Below, piece by piece: positions 5,314-10,371 of a stretch of 10,371 bases of DNA. The DNA is from Hydrogenothermaceae bacterium (GTDB lineage: Bacteria > Aquificota > Aquificia > Aquificales > Hydrogenothermaceae). The notes under the pieces were generated by a model. The model searched no databases, was not told where the DNA came from, and was given only the letters and a program-made list of their open reading frames with translations. The translations under genes were made by a program, and so were the position numbers. Where the stretch lies: positions 1 through 10,371 of the forward strand of contig WFXI01000154.1 of the NCBI GenBank assembly GCA_015490675.1, written 5' to 3'. Position 1 is the stretch's first letter. Each line of letters starts with the position of its first letter.

Positions 5314-5487
5314 TTATTTCTTTTTATGCTTTGTTTTGTCGGCCAAAATATAGCCCTGTCCCTTTGTAGGAGTTGGGGGCAGAGGCTCACCTTTAACTAC
5401 AGTAACTTCATAGCCAGTTTTAACATTCCTGTATTGTCCAGATACAGGGGCTTTTTGACCTGGTTTAAAAATTTTCTTTTTCGACAT
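5314..5487 (-). CDS. YjzC-like small basic protein
   Basis: Translating the minus strand gives a 57-aa protein beginning MSKKKIFKPGQKAPVSGQYR and continuing through VTVVKGEPLPPTP and GYILADKTKHKKK. I recognise this pattern as the YjzC-like family: an F-K-P-G-Q-K-A-P-x-S-G-x-Y head, a V-K-G-E-P-L-P-P-T-P core and a T-K-H-K tail. The molecular function is unknown. A very strong AAGGAGGTTAGAAAG site precedes the ATG. It is shorter than common ORF cut-offs, and a longer + strand frame (from 5302) covers it, so it is easily mis-annotated. It converges with the 64-aa gene and has its own probable promoter at 5546-5574. Confidence 0.88.
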   Translation of the reverse strand: MSKKKIFKPGQKAPVSGQYRNVKTGYEVTVVKGEPLPPTPTKGQGYILADKTKHKKK

Positions 5488-5536
5488 CTTTCTAACCTCC
5501 TTTTTAAAGTATTTAAATTAAATTTCCCTCTGCCTA

Positions 5537-5552
5537 ATACTACATATAGTAT
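5537..5552. promoter_or_regulatory. Palindromic operator-like site upstream of YjzC-like and CII-like genes
   Basis: ATACTA-CATA-TAGTAT is a perfect 6-bp dyad in the divergent gap between the two genes. It overlaps the -10 of the leftward promoter. The spacing differs from the GTAGT-N5-ACTAC operators, so a different regulator, such as the adjacent CII-like protein, may bind it (inference). Confidence 0.4.
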
Positions 5553-5574
5553 CCAAAAGAATTTAGATATACAA
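5546..5574 (-). promoter_or_regulatory. Probable promoter of the YjzC-like gene
   Basis: On the minus strand, TTGTAT (5574-5569), a 17-nt spacer and TACTAT (5551-5546) lie about 60 nt upstream of the ATG. The -10 is good and the -35 is weak. The dyad at 5537-5552 overlaps the -10. Confidence 0.4.
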
Positions 5575-5590
5575 TATATAGGGGGTAAAT

Positions 5591-6055
5591 ATGTGTAAAC
5601 AAGCATATAAAGACATAGCCCTAGACCTAGCAACAGAGTTATTTCAAGAAGGAAAAGAAAAAGGATACACAGAAGAAATACTAGCAGAAGCAATTGGGGC
5701 ATCGCCACACTCAATACACGACTATAGATACGGCAGAACTATCCCCAGTCTTGCAGTATTTATTGGTGGCTGGCTAACTATAAAGCCAGAAAAAGTTCTC
5801 AAAAGATTTGCAAACTGGAGTGGCTATGCAGTATTTAAACTGCCTAACATAGATACAACAGCCCACCCAGTAATCCTTACAAAGAAAACAGCACAAAGCC
5901 TAAAAGAATTTTCCGAATTCCTAGACGAAGTAGGAAACTCACTGGCAGATAACAAAATTACAAAAACAGAAGCTCAAAAGATAGAAAAAGAAGGACTAGA
6001 AGCAATAGAGAAGATTTTAGAAATAATCCACATAGCAAAGGAGTTGTCAAGATGA
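5591..6055 (+). CDS. CII-like phage regulatory protein
   Basis: A 154-aa protein with the layout of Phage_CP76/CII-type regulators. It has an N-terminal helical region with a helix-turn-helix at about residues 26-50 (YTEEILAEAIGASPHSIHDYRYGRTIP), a short middle segment (ANWSGYAVFKLP), and an all-helical C-terminus (about 97-154) with a D-N-K-I-T-K-T-E-A motif that probably oligomerises. Such proteins act early after infection as transcription activators or modulators of the lysogeny decision. A GGGGG stretch 5 nt upstream is the only ribosome site. Family assignment rests on architecture and position, not strong motif identity. Its last 9 bp overlap the convergent 40-aa membrane gene. Confidence 0.6.
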   Translation: MCKQAYKDIALDLATELFQEGKEKGYTEEILAEAIGASPHSIHDYRYGRTIPSLAVFIGGWLTIKPEKVLKRFANWSGYAVFKLPNIDTTAHPVILTKKTAQSLKEFSEFLDEVGNSLADNKITKTEAQKIEKEGLEAIEKILEIIHIAKELSR

Positions 6056-6169
6056 GTGTTTTTGCTTTTTCTCTTCACGCTTTATTAGATAAACAAGAAC
6101 AACTGTTGTTATTAAACCTATACCTAACAAGGAAAAAGTTAACAGAGTGTAATATTCTTCAACTGTCAT
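6047..6169 (-). CDS. 40-aa single-helix membrane protein
   Basis: The minus strand gives MTVEEYYTLLTFSLLGIGLI and then TTVVLVYLIKREEKKQKHSS: a short acidic head, one hydrophobic helix (about residues 8-29) and a strongly basic C-terminus, consistent with N-out/C-in topology. The ribosome site GGAGGTGAT, 7 nt upstream, is nearly a full anti-16S match and lies inside the end of the upstream membrane gene, which the start overlaps by 11 bp. The pair is translationally coupled. The size and charge pattern fit small phage membrane peptides (holin-associated, toxin-like or exclusion), but no specific function can be assigned. Confidence 0.72.
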   Translation of the reverse strand: MTVEEYYTLLTFSLLGIGLITTVVLVYLIKREEKKQKHSS

Positions 6170-6368
6170 CACACTTATCACCTCCTATATATAACAGTAT
6201 AGAACCAAAAATTAAAAATCCAAATGCTCCAGATAGAGCTGTAAACAGCAATTTATCTGTAAGTTCACCTTTAACAAAAGGTTGCAGAAAAGCAAAAACA
6301 ACAAAAGCAATAGCTAAATTTATAAAACCTTTACCAAGCTCAGTAGCAACATTTTTTAGCTTACTCAT
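6159..6368 (-). CDS. 69-aa two-helix membrane protein, probably leaderless mRNA
   Basis: The protein starts MSKLKNVATELGKGFINLA, has two hydrophobic segments (about 12-31 and 43-63) separated by a short charged hinge (KGELTDK), and ends GGDKCDDS. The ATG at 6368-6366 has no ribosome site but lies exactly where transcription should begin from the promoter at 6376-6403. An in-frame TTG at 6386 would extend it by six residues but lies upstream of that -10. Two-helix size is compatible with a small holin-like or structural membrane protein; family not recognised. It is coupled to the 40-aa gene downstream and lies antisense within a rightward operon. Confidence 0.7.
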   Translation of the reverse strand: MSKLKNVATELGKGFINLAIAFVVFAFLQPFVKGELTDKLLFTALSGAFGFLIFGSILLYIGGDKCDDS

Positions 6369-6375
6369 AACTCTA

Positions 6376-6403
6376 ATTATAAACAACCCTTTGAGGTTTG
6401 CAA
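6376..6403 (-). promoter_or_regulatory. Strong promoter for the small membrane pair
   Basis: Minus strand TTGCAA (6403-6398), a 16-nt spacer and consensus TATAAT (6381-6376) put the transcription start at or within a base or two of the ATG at 6368, implying a leaderless message. The promoter sits immediately before the rightward 28-codon ORF. Confidence 0.6.
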
Positions 6404-6404
6404 G

Positions 6405-6491
6405 ATGATGCCAGAACTAATAATAGTTTCCGCACTTTGCGGTGTTGCTATTACATTACTTATTTGTTATGCACATAAGGAGGGATTATGA
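6405..6491 (+). CDS. 28-codon single-helix membrane micro-ORF coupled to the RuvC-like gene
   Basis: The peptide MMPELIIVSALCGVAITLLI continues CYAHKEGL: one 19-20 residue hydrophobic helix with a short basic end. GAGG lies 8 nt upstream of the first of two ATGs, and its TGA overlaps the RuvC-like ATG (ATGA). The ribosome site of the next gene (AAGGAGGG) is embedded in its last codons. The combination of start signal, helix and coupling argues for real translation, but its size leaves doubt. Confidence 0.5.
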   Translation: MMPELIIVSALCGVAITLLICYAHKEGL

Positions 6492-6982
6492 GTGTAATAG
6501 CAATAGACCCTGGAATAGCATCAACTGGTTATGCAATAGGTGAGTATCCTAACAAGATTTTAGAAATCGGAATTATAAAAACATACAAAAAAGATGGGTC
6601 TGATTTTGATAGGGTTTTAAAGATAAAAGAAGCTATAAGAGATTTGATAATAAAGCATCAAGTAACTTACATGATAGTAGAAGATTATGTAGTTTATGGA
6701 AATCCAATCACAGCAGTTGGTAAATCAAGAGGAGAAAAAACTATAAAAGTTATTACAGCTTTAGAATTCCTAGCAAATGAGATGCATATAGACATTGAGA
6801 TAGTAAAACATAATTCCTGGAAAGCTAGATCTAAAAAAATTTGGCAAATAATTGCAATGTCCAACAAATTCCCTGAAATCGAGAAAATTTACACTGAATT
6901 GTATAAAGAAAAACAGGACCACAAAAGAGATGCATTTAAAATGCTAATCCCTGAAATAATCAGCTTTACGGAGGTTATATAA
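6488..6982 (+). CDS. RuvC-like Holliday-junction resolvase (phage type)
   Basis: A 164-aa protein with the RNase H-like RuvC fold. The first strand is VIAIDPGIASTGYAIG with catalytic Asp7. The second acidic residue is Glu65 in MIVEDYV. The last pair is H145-K-R-D148-A (HxxDA), as in RuvC proteins that use His rather than Asp at the third position. The length is normal for RuvC. It should cut four-way junctions symmetrically during phage recombination, replication or DNA packaging. AAGGAGGG precedes the ATG. It heads the replication operon and is coupled to the 28-codon ORF. The sequence between strands 3 and 5 is divergent from bacterial RuvC, as expected for a mobile-element version. Confidence 0.85.
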   Translation: MSVIAIDPGIASTGYAIGEYPNKILEIGIIKTYKKDGSDFDRVLKIKEAIRDLIIKHQVTYMIVEDYVVYGNPITAVGKSRGEKTIKVITALEFLANEMHIDIEIVKHNSWKARSKKIWQIIAMSNKFPEIEKIYTELYKEKQDHKRDAFKMLIPEIISFTEVI

Positions 6983-7207
6983 ATGTTAAAAGAAAACAAA
7001 TGGCGTTATGAGGAAATGTGTTTTGCAGAAATAGACCTATCACCATTGAAACAAGGTCAACCTGCAAGAACCTTTGTTTGTGAAAAGGAAGACGAGAACA
7101 AAAGAAGTGGCTGGGCAATAACAATCTACAAAGGTAAAAAAGACCCTAGCAAATACTATGTAAAAGTAGAAATGGCATTTAAAAATGAAGAAGGAGGTGA
7201 ATCATGA
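6983..7207 (+). CDS. Hypothetical 74-aa protein in replication operon
   Basis: No family recognised. The ATG follows the RuvC-like stop without a gap, and GGAGG lies 8 nt upstream. The predicted fold is mostly beta: alternating strands such as WRYEEMCFAEIDLS, RTFVCEKED, GWAITIYKG and YYVKVEMAFK, like a small beta-barrel or sheet protein. Two cysteines are far apart and do not form a metal motif. The stop overlaps the next ATG (ATGA). The context suggests a DNA-metabolism accessory role, possibly a single-strand or junction binding partner, but this is speculation. Confidence 0.65.
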   Translation: MLKENKWRYEEMCFAEIDLSPLKQGQPARTFVCEKEDENKRSGWAITIYKGKKDPSKYYVKVEMAFKNEEGGES

Positions 7208-7500
7208 AAGAAACATATTTATTGTTCCCATCAAGTCTTCTAGATGAAGAAATCTTGAAACCTGATTTAAAAAAACTTCATATTACCACTTTAATCTATC
7301 TTTTAAAGGGTGCAAACGAAGATAGAGAGGTTGTAGTAAACATAACTATGTTAGGTAAAGTAATGGGAGTGAACAGAGCAAAAATAACTAGAATCTTAAA
7401 CTCACTTCAATCTATGGGATACATAGAAAAAATAGGATATCAACAAGTCAAAAATACTAAACTTCCAATTTTCAAAATAAAAAACAAGGAGGAAAAATAA
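7204..7500 (+). CDS. Small winged-helix DNA-binding protein
   Basis: A 98-aa protein with a winged helix-turn-helix over about residues 24-95: a first helix HITTLIYLLKGAN, the recognition pair INITMLGKVMGVNRAKITRILNSLQSMGYIEKI, and a wing ending in KLPIFKIK. This resembles N-terminal domains of phage replication initiators and MarR-like regulators. GGAGGTGAATC provides a strong ribosome site. It lies directly upstream of a larger protein with a similar wHTH, so it may be a paralogous or split partner that binds the origin or autoregulates the operon. Confidence 0.75.
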   Translation: MKETYLLFPSSLLDEEILKPDLKKLHITTLIYLLKGANEDREVVVNITMLGKVMGVNRAKITRILNSLQSMGYIEKIGYQQVKNTKLPIFKIKNKEEK

Positions 7501-7501
7501 A

Positions 7502-8740
7502 ATGGAAAGTTGCAACAAAGCATTTTTAAAGGCGACATCTATAATCTTAAAGCAAGACAAATATCCAAAAGACAAGCTATTAGCATTATACAGTTTTATT
7601 TACCAAACAGCAATCTGGCAAGAAACCTCAAAAATCAAGGCTACTACAAAGTATATTGCAAATGGTTTAGGGTGGACTACATCAACAGTCAGTAAATACA
7701 AAAAGGCACTTATAGAACTAGGTCTTATAGAGGTTGTTAAAAAAGTAGACAACAGAGGTAGAGTAGAGGGATGGTATATAGAGATAATCTATAAACCTAT
7801 AGACAACAGTAGAGCAAATGAAAAAATTGAACACATTACAAACAAAATTGCTAAACCTTCGCAAACCCCTGAAAAAAGCCAACTTCATCCAGATTCTTTC
7901 TACACCACATCTGGACAGAATCCACATGTGGTGAAAACAGAAACAAATGCTTTATATAAAAATATAAATGCTCTTACTGAAAATATAAATATATCTCATA
8001 ATCATAAATCAGTGTCTATAGAGGACACACCGCCACAAAAATTTGAAAACAAAAATTTAAGTGAAAGAAACTCAAATTTAAAAGAAAAAGGTAACCTAAA
8101 CACAAAAACGGAAAAGATAACGCGTGAGAAATCTTGCGAGCAAAATCAGACTGAAAAGTCCGAAAAGTCTAAAGCCAAAGCCAAAACAATGCAAAAAGTA
8201 AGACAAGCTTACGAATACAAAACAGATATAAAGCAAGCTTTAGAACTTTGGAATTTCTATATGGAAGAAAAACTAGGCTATAAGCTAACCTTAGAAAATC
8301 TAACAACAAAAGAACTCATTTACTTAAAAGCAATCTGTAAAAAATACACTCCAGAAGAACTTGAAAAATACTTTAAGAAATTAGCTCAATCAGAAGTTTT
8401 ATTTAATCTAAAATCAGGTTGGAGACCAGACTTGGCTTGGGCTTTAAATTATGACAACTTCAAGAAAGTAAACAGAGGACAATACATTCCTAAAACCAAC
8501 ACCAGTGAAAAAGGATATGACCCATATCCACACATAAAAGACACAACAGATGACGATTTAAAAGAAAGAATTAAAAACCTACATCCAATATTCGCAGAAG
8601 ACGATTATCTAAACCGTTTTTGTAAAAGCAATGAAGAAAAACTTGAGTTTATAGCAAACTCAATCCCTCTTTTACCAAAAGAAATTCAAAAACAAACTTT
8701 AGAAATAATTCCAGAAGTTAAGCAATATCTAAAAAAATAA
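7502..8740 (+). CDS. Probable phage replication initiator / primosome organiser
   Basis: A 412-aa protein in three parts. Residues about 5-97 form a winged helix-turn-helix (KATTKYIANGLGWTTSTVSKYKKALIELGLIEVV), typical of origin-binding initiators. Residues about 100-230 are a low-complexity Lys/Asn/Glu/Ser linker. Residues about 235-325 (LELWNFYMEEKLGYKL...GWRPDLAWALNYDNFKKVNRGQY) resemble the C-terminal region of DnaD/phage replication proteins, where 'W-x-x-x-x-x-Y-D-N-F-x-K-V' is common. A further 80 residues are unassigned. It is followed 13 nt later by a DnaC-like loader, the classic initiator-loader order. The origin is likely within its linker DNA (7888-8010). The start ATG lies after AAGGAGGAAAAATAA at the end of the previous gene. 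Confidence 0.78.
   Translation: MESCNKAFLKATSIILKQDKYPKDKLLALYSFIYQTAIWQETSKIKATTKYIANGLGWTTSTVSKYKKALIELGLIEVVKKVDNRGRVEGWYIEIIYKPIDNSRANEKIEHITNKIAKPSQTPEKSQLHPDSFYTTSGQNPHVVKTETNALYKNINALTENINISHNHKSVSIEDTPPQKFENKNLSERNSNLKEKGNLNTKTEKITREKSCEQNQTEKSEKSKAKAKTMQKVRQAYEYKTDIKQALELWNFYMEEKLGYKLTLENLTTKELIYLKAICKKYTPEELEKYFKKLAQSEVLFNLKSGWRPDLAWALNYDNFKKVNRGQYIPKTNTSEKGYDPYPHIKDTTDDDLKERIKNLHPIFAEDDYLNRFCKSNEEKLEFIANSIPLLPKEIQKQTLEIIPEVKQYLKK
7888..8010. other. Candidate replication origin inside the initiator gene
   Basis: Overlapping inverted repeats cluster here. TCCAGAT (7888-7894) pairs with ATCTGGA (7909-7915), and CACCACAT (7903-7910) with ATGTGGTG (7926-7933). The decamers CCACATCTGG (7905-7914) and CCACATGTGG (7922-7931, a perfect palindrome) form a 17-bp-spaced direct repeat. 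A very AT-rich stretch follows (about 7934-8010), containing AAAATATAAAT twice, 21 bp apart (7959, 7980). Binding repeats beside an AT-rich unwinding element within the initiator's linker codons is the lambda-O-type arrangement. Confidence 0.5.
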
Positions 8741-8753
8741 AGGAGGTTAGAAG

Positions 8754-9479
8754 ATGTCAACATTAGGAACGCTTTTGGACAAAATAAAAAACTCTTTAGA
8801 AGAAACCCAAAAAGCTTATGAAAGGAAATTAGCCCTCCACGGAGACCTTATGGAGGACTATTATCTTCAAGCCGAATCAGAAACTCTAAAAAACCTGATA
8901 GAAACTTCAGGTATTGATTATAACCTATATGAAATCTACAGTCAAAAACCATTTAAAGCAAAGGACCAGCAAAGAAAAGAAGCAGTAATAAAGATAAATA
9001 ACTGGATGCAAAAACTACATAAACAAAAGCCATTTTTAATTATCTACGGTTCTTACGGAACAGGTAAAACTCATATGGCATTAAGAATACTCATCAAAGA
9101 GATACAAAAAGAAAGACCTGTTTACTTCACTCCAAAAAAAGACTTTGATTTAAAGATAACTAACTTTCAAAGCCAAAATACAGAAGAAGACCTGAATTCA
9201 TACATAAAAAAACTTCAAACTGTAGAAACGCTAATAATTGATGATATTCTTGCAGGTGATAAAACAGAATACAAAATAAATCAACTATTTACAGTATTAG
9301 ATTACAGATACTTAAGAAGAATGAAAACAATAATTACAGCAAATGAAGACCCAAGAAAGTATGAAATAGATAACTCCGACTGGTTAAGACTTAAAGATAG
9401 ATTAATAGAGCTAGGTTATTTTGTCCCCTTTAAATTCATTAGTTATAGAAAACTTAAGCAGATGCAAGGAGTTAATTAA
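8754..9479 (+). CDS. DnaC/IstB-like AAA+ helicase loader
   Basis: A 241-aa ATPase. The Walker A motif is GSYGTGKTH (99-107), Walker B is TLIIDDI (159-165), and a sensor I segment TIITANED (192-199) follows. The pattern and length match DnaC/DnaI loaders, which place the replicative helicase on melted origin DNA. The N-terminal 90 residues are helical and charged, the position of the helicase/initiator interaction domain in the family. No zinc motif is seen there. It is preceded by AAAGGAGGTTAGAAG, lies 13 nt after the initiator gene, and its TAA shares a base with the ATG of the zinc-ribbon gene (TAATG). No replicative helicase is visible in the window, so it may recruit the host enzyme. Confidence 0.88.
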   Translation: MSTLGTLLDKIKNSLEETQKAYERKLALHGDLMEDYYLQAESETLKNLIETSGIDYNLYEIYSQKPFKAKDQQRKEAVIKINNWMQKLHKQKPFLIIYGSYGTGKTHMALRILIKEIQKERPVYFTPKKDFDLKITNFQSQNTEEDLNSYIKKLQTVETLIIDDILAGDKTEYKINQLFTVLDYRYLRRMKTIITANEDPRKYEIDNSDWLRLKDRLIELGYFVPFKFISYRKLKQMQGVN

Positions 9480-9697
9480 TGATTTGCGAATACTGCGGGG
9501 GAGAAGTAGTTCCCCAAGAATCTTATGAGCAATGGAGAAGAGGAGAATGTGCAAACTGCCATGTAGGATATGCATTTAGAAAAGAAAAAGACTTTCATGA
9601 AAAAACACTTAGAGAAATCTACGACAAAGACTATGAAGCAATTATGAGAGCATATAGAAAACATATACATAAATTAATAGAAAATGCAAAAGTATAG
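9479..9697 (+). CDS. Zinc-ribbon small protein
   Basis: A 72-aa protein with two Cys pairs, C3-E-Y-C6-G-G and C24-A-N-C27, separated by 17 residues, giving a compact four-Cys zinc ribbon at the N-terminus. It is followed by a long charged helix (about 34-72) rich in Lys, Glu and Tyr. This design is typical of small phage DNA- or RNA-polymerase-associated proteins. The ATG overlaps the stop of the loader gene by one base, and its own end overlaps the next gene by 14 bp, so it is translated as part of the operon. Specific role unknown. Confidence 0.72.
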   Translation: MICEYCGGEVVPQESYEQWRRGECANCHVGYAFRKEKDFHEKTLREIYDKDYEAIMRAYRKHIHKLIENAKV

Positions 9698-9995
9698 CTA
9701 TCAAGACATTAAAAAGCTTGAAGATTTGATTAGAGAAAAAAGAAAACCTATAAAGTTGAAAATACAAAATCAGTCTATTCCCCTTGTTTTAACCAAAACA
9801 GCCCAGCTGAAGCTTATAAATAAAGGTTTTGTTTGCTTAACTACAAACCAGCTGTGGAAACTGATAAAAGACTGTGAGAATGTAGAAGAGCAAAGACAAA
9901 AAGTCTTAATTAAAGCAAAGAATATGCAAGAAGGAATAGAAATTGCCTTTAAAGTGAAAGAAATTTTTGATGGGGAAATTGTGAATTTTAGATAA
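9684..9995 (+). CDS. Hypothetical 103-aa protein
   Basis: Not a family I recognise. It is basic and mostly helical. A first segment (YSYQDIKKLEDLIREKRKP) leads into a short beta stretch (IKLKIQNQSIPLVLT), a hydrophobic core segment (GFVCLTTNQLWKLIKDC), and a C-terminal coiled-coil-like helix with charged repeats (VEEQRQKVLIKAKNMQEGIEIAFKVKEI). The ATG lies within the previous gene (14-bp overlap) and has no strong ribosome site of its own, so translation is probably coupled. The position after a loader and a zinc ribbon suggests a replication or recombination accessory. Confidence 0.65.
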   Translation: MQKYSYQDIKKLEDLIREKRKPIKLKIQNQSIPLVLTKTAQLKLINKGFVCLTTNQLWKLIKDCENVEEQRQKVLIKAKNMQEGIEIAFKVKEIFDGEIVNFR

Positions 9996-10008
9996 AGGGG
10001 GTATAAAG

Positions 10009-10371
10009 TTGAATATAAAAGCATATCTTCACGATTTTATAAAAAGTATCTTAATTTATGATACTAGAGAAGCTTTTGAAAAATTTAAAGATTCCGGTAT
10101 AAGAACTAAAATTTTAAGTGGTGATATAGTTTTTACTAGAGGTGAACCGAAAGGAAATAAAAATTATTTTGATGTGTTTATAGCTACTTCTTATATAAAA
10201 CCAGATAAAAACGGAAAAAGGCAAATAATTTGTCAATTATTATTTATAGAGATAAAAACAGGAAAATATACCGATAAATGGTTAGACCAAATAGAAATTT
10301 TATACAAAGATAGGAAAACAGCACATTTAAACCTATTCACTTATTTTGAATACGACTACAAAGAAAAAAAA
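10009..10371 (+). CDS. PD-(D/E)XK nuclease-like protein, 3' end outside the window
   Basis: An open frame of 121 codons runs to the window edge with no stop. No internal Met exists, and the frame is closed just upstream at 9982-9984, so the start is most likely TTG 10009, with AAAGGGGG about 8 nt upstream. The arrangement YFDVFIATSY (Asp55), a strand LLFIEIKTGKYTDKWLDQIE with Glu81-Ile-Lys83, and a following helix with Gln-Ile/Leu matches the PD-(D/E)XK core: Asp, then E-x-K on the next strand, then a Q-containing helix. A likely role is a phage exonuclease, Cas4/RecB-type or restriction-like enzyme. The rest of the protein would be needed to choose between these. Confidence 0.65.
   Translation, partial: MNIKAYLHDFIKSILIYDTREAFEKFKDSGIRTKILSGDIVFTRGEPKGNKNYFDVFIATSYIKPDKNGKRQIICQLLFIEIKTGKYTDKWLDQIEILYKDRKTAHLNLFTYFEYDYKEKK

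Noticed and set aside
5302..5598. Rightward 98-aa reading frame overlapping the 64-aa gene's stop
   Set aside because: It is antisense to the YjzC-like gene, which has clear family motifs and a strong ribosome site. The rightward peptide is hydrophobic/aromatic without a domain and crosses the promoter region of the CII-like gene.
6052..6408. Rightward 118-aa frame starting at the CII-like stop
   Set aside because: It is antisense to the two small membrane genes, which have a consensus promoter, a strong ribosome site and proper membrane helices. The rightward peptide looks like a reverse translation of those helices.
1..10371. tRNA or rRNA genes and attachment sites
   Set aside because: No tRNA-like cloverleaf, rRNA segment or convincing att-type direct repeat was seen on reading either strand. 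I cannot run a covariance search to exclude a divergent one.

Overview
The window is an AT-rich stretch with densely packed genes, strong AGGAGG-type ribosome binding sites and many ATGA-type start/stop overlaps. It reads as the immunity, early-regulation and replication part of a temperate phage or prophage-like element. Protein style (Lys/Ile/Glu-rich, AGA for Arg, ATA for Ile) would suit a low-G+C, possibly thermophilic host such as an Aquificota member. That host guess is an inference from composition only. No integrase, structural or lysis genes lie inside the window.

Left part (1-1975): a leftward hypothetical gene and the first codons of another face a rightward membrane protein across a short intergenic region with a long inverted repeat. 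A leftward NUMOD4/HNH endonuclease follows. Its upstream region (1790-1910) holds three copies of a 15-bp dyad, GTAGT-N5-ACTAC, with promoters firing both ways.

Immunity part (1911-4939): rightward are a 17-codon mini-ORF and a DUF5131 (Gp37/Gp68) 'three-Cys-motif' protein. Leftward is an S24-type CI-like repressor followed 3 nt later by its three-Cys-motif partner, TcmP. DUF5131 and tcmP converge and overlap by 26 bp. The CI/Cro intergenic region carries the same dyad. A 55-bp segment there (4644-4698) aligns without gaps to the inverted HNH upstream region (1864-1810). The sequence therefore suggests that one repressor governs both the lysis/lysogeny switch and the HNH/DUF5131 promoters, with TcmP made in the repressor's own transcript.

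Early region (4715-6490): a Cro-like protein and two tiny coupled ORFs run rightward. A 57-aa YjzC-like gene, too short for most ORF filters, lies opposite them. Next comes a CII-like regulator, then a leftward pair of very small membrane proteins that apparently starts from a leaderless promoter, and a 28-codon one-helix ORF coupled to the next gene.

Replication/recombination part (6488-10371): a RuvC-like resolvase, a small hypothetical protein, two winged-helix proteins (the second a likely replication initiator with a candidate origin inside its linker), a DnaC-like ATPase loader, a zinc-ribbon protein, a hypothetical protein, and a PD-(D/E)XK nuclease-like gene running off the right end. 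All are on the + strand, apparently as one operon.
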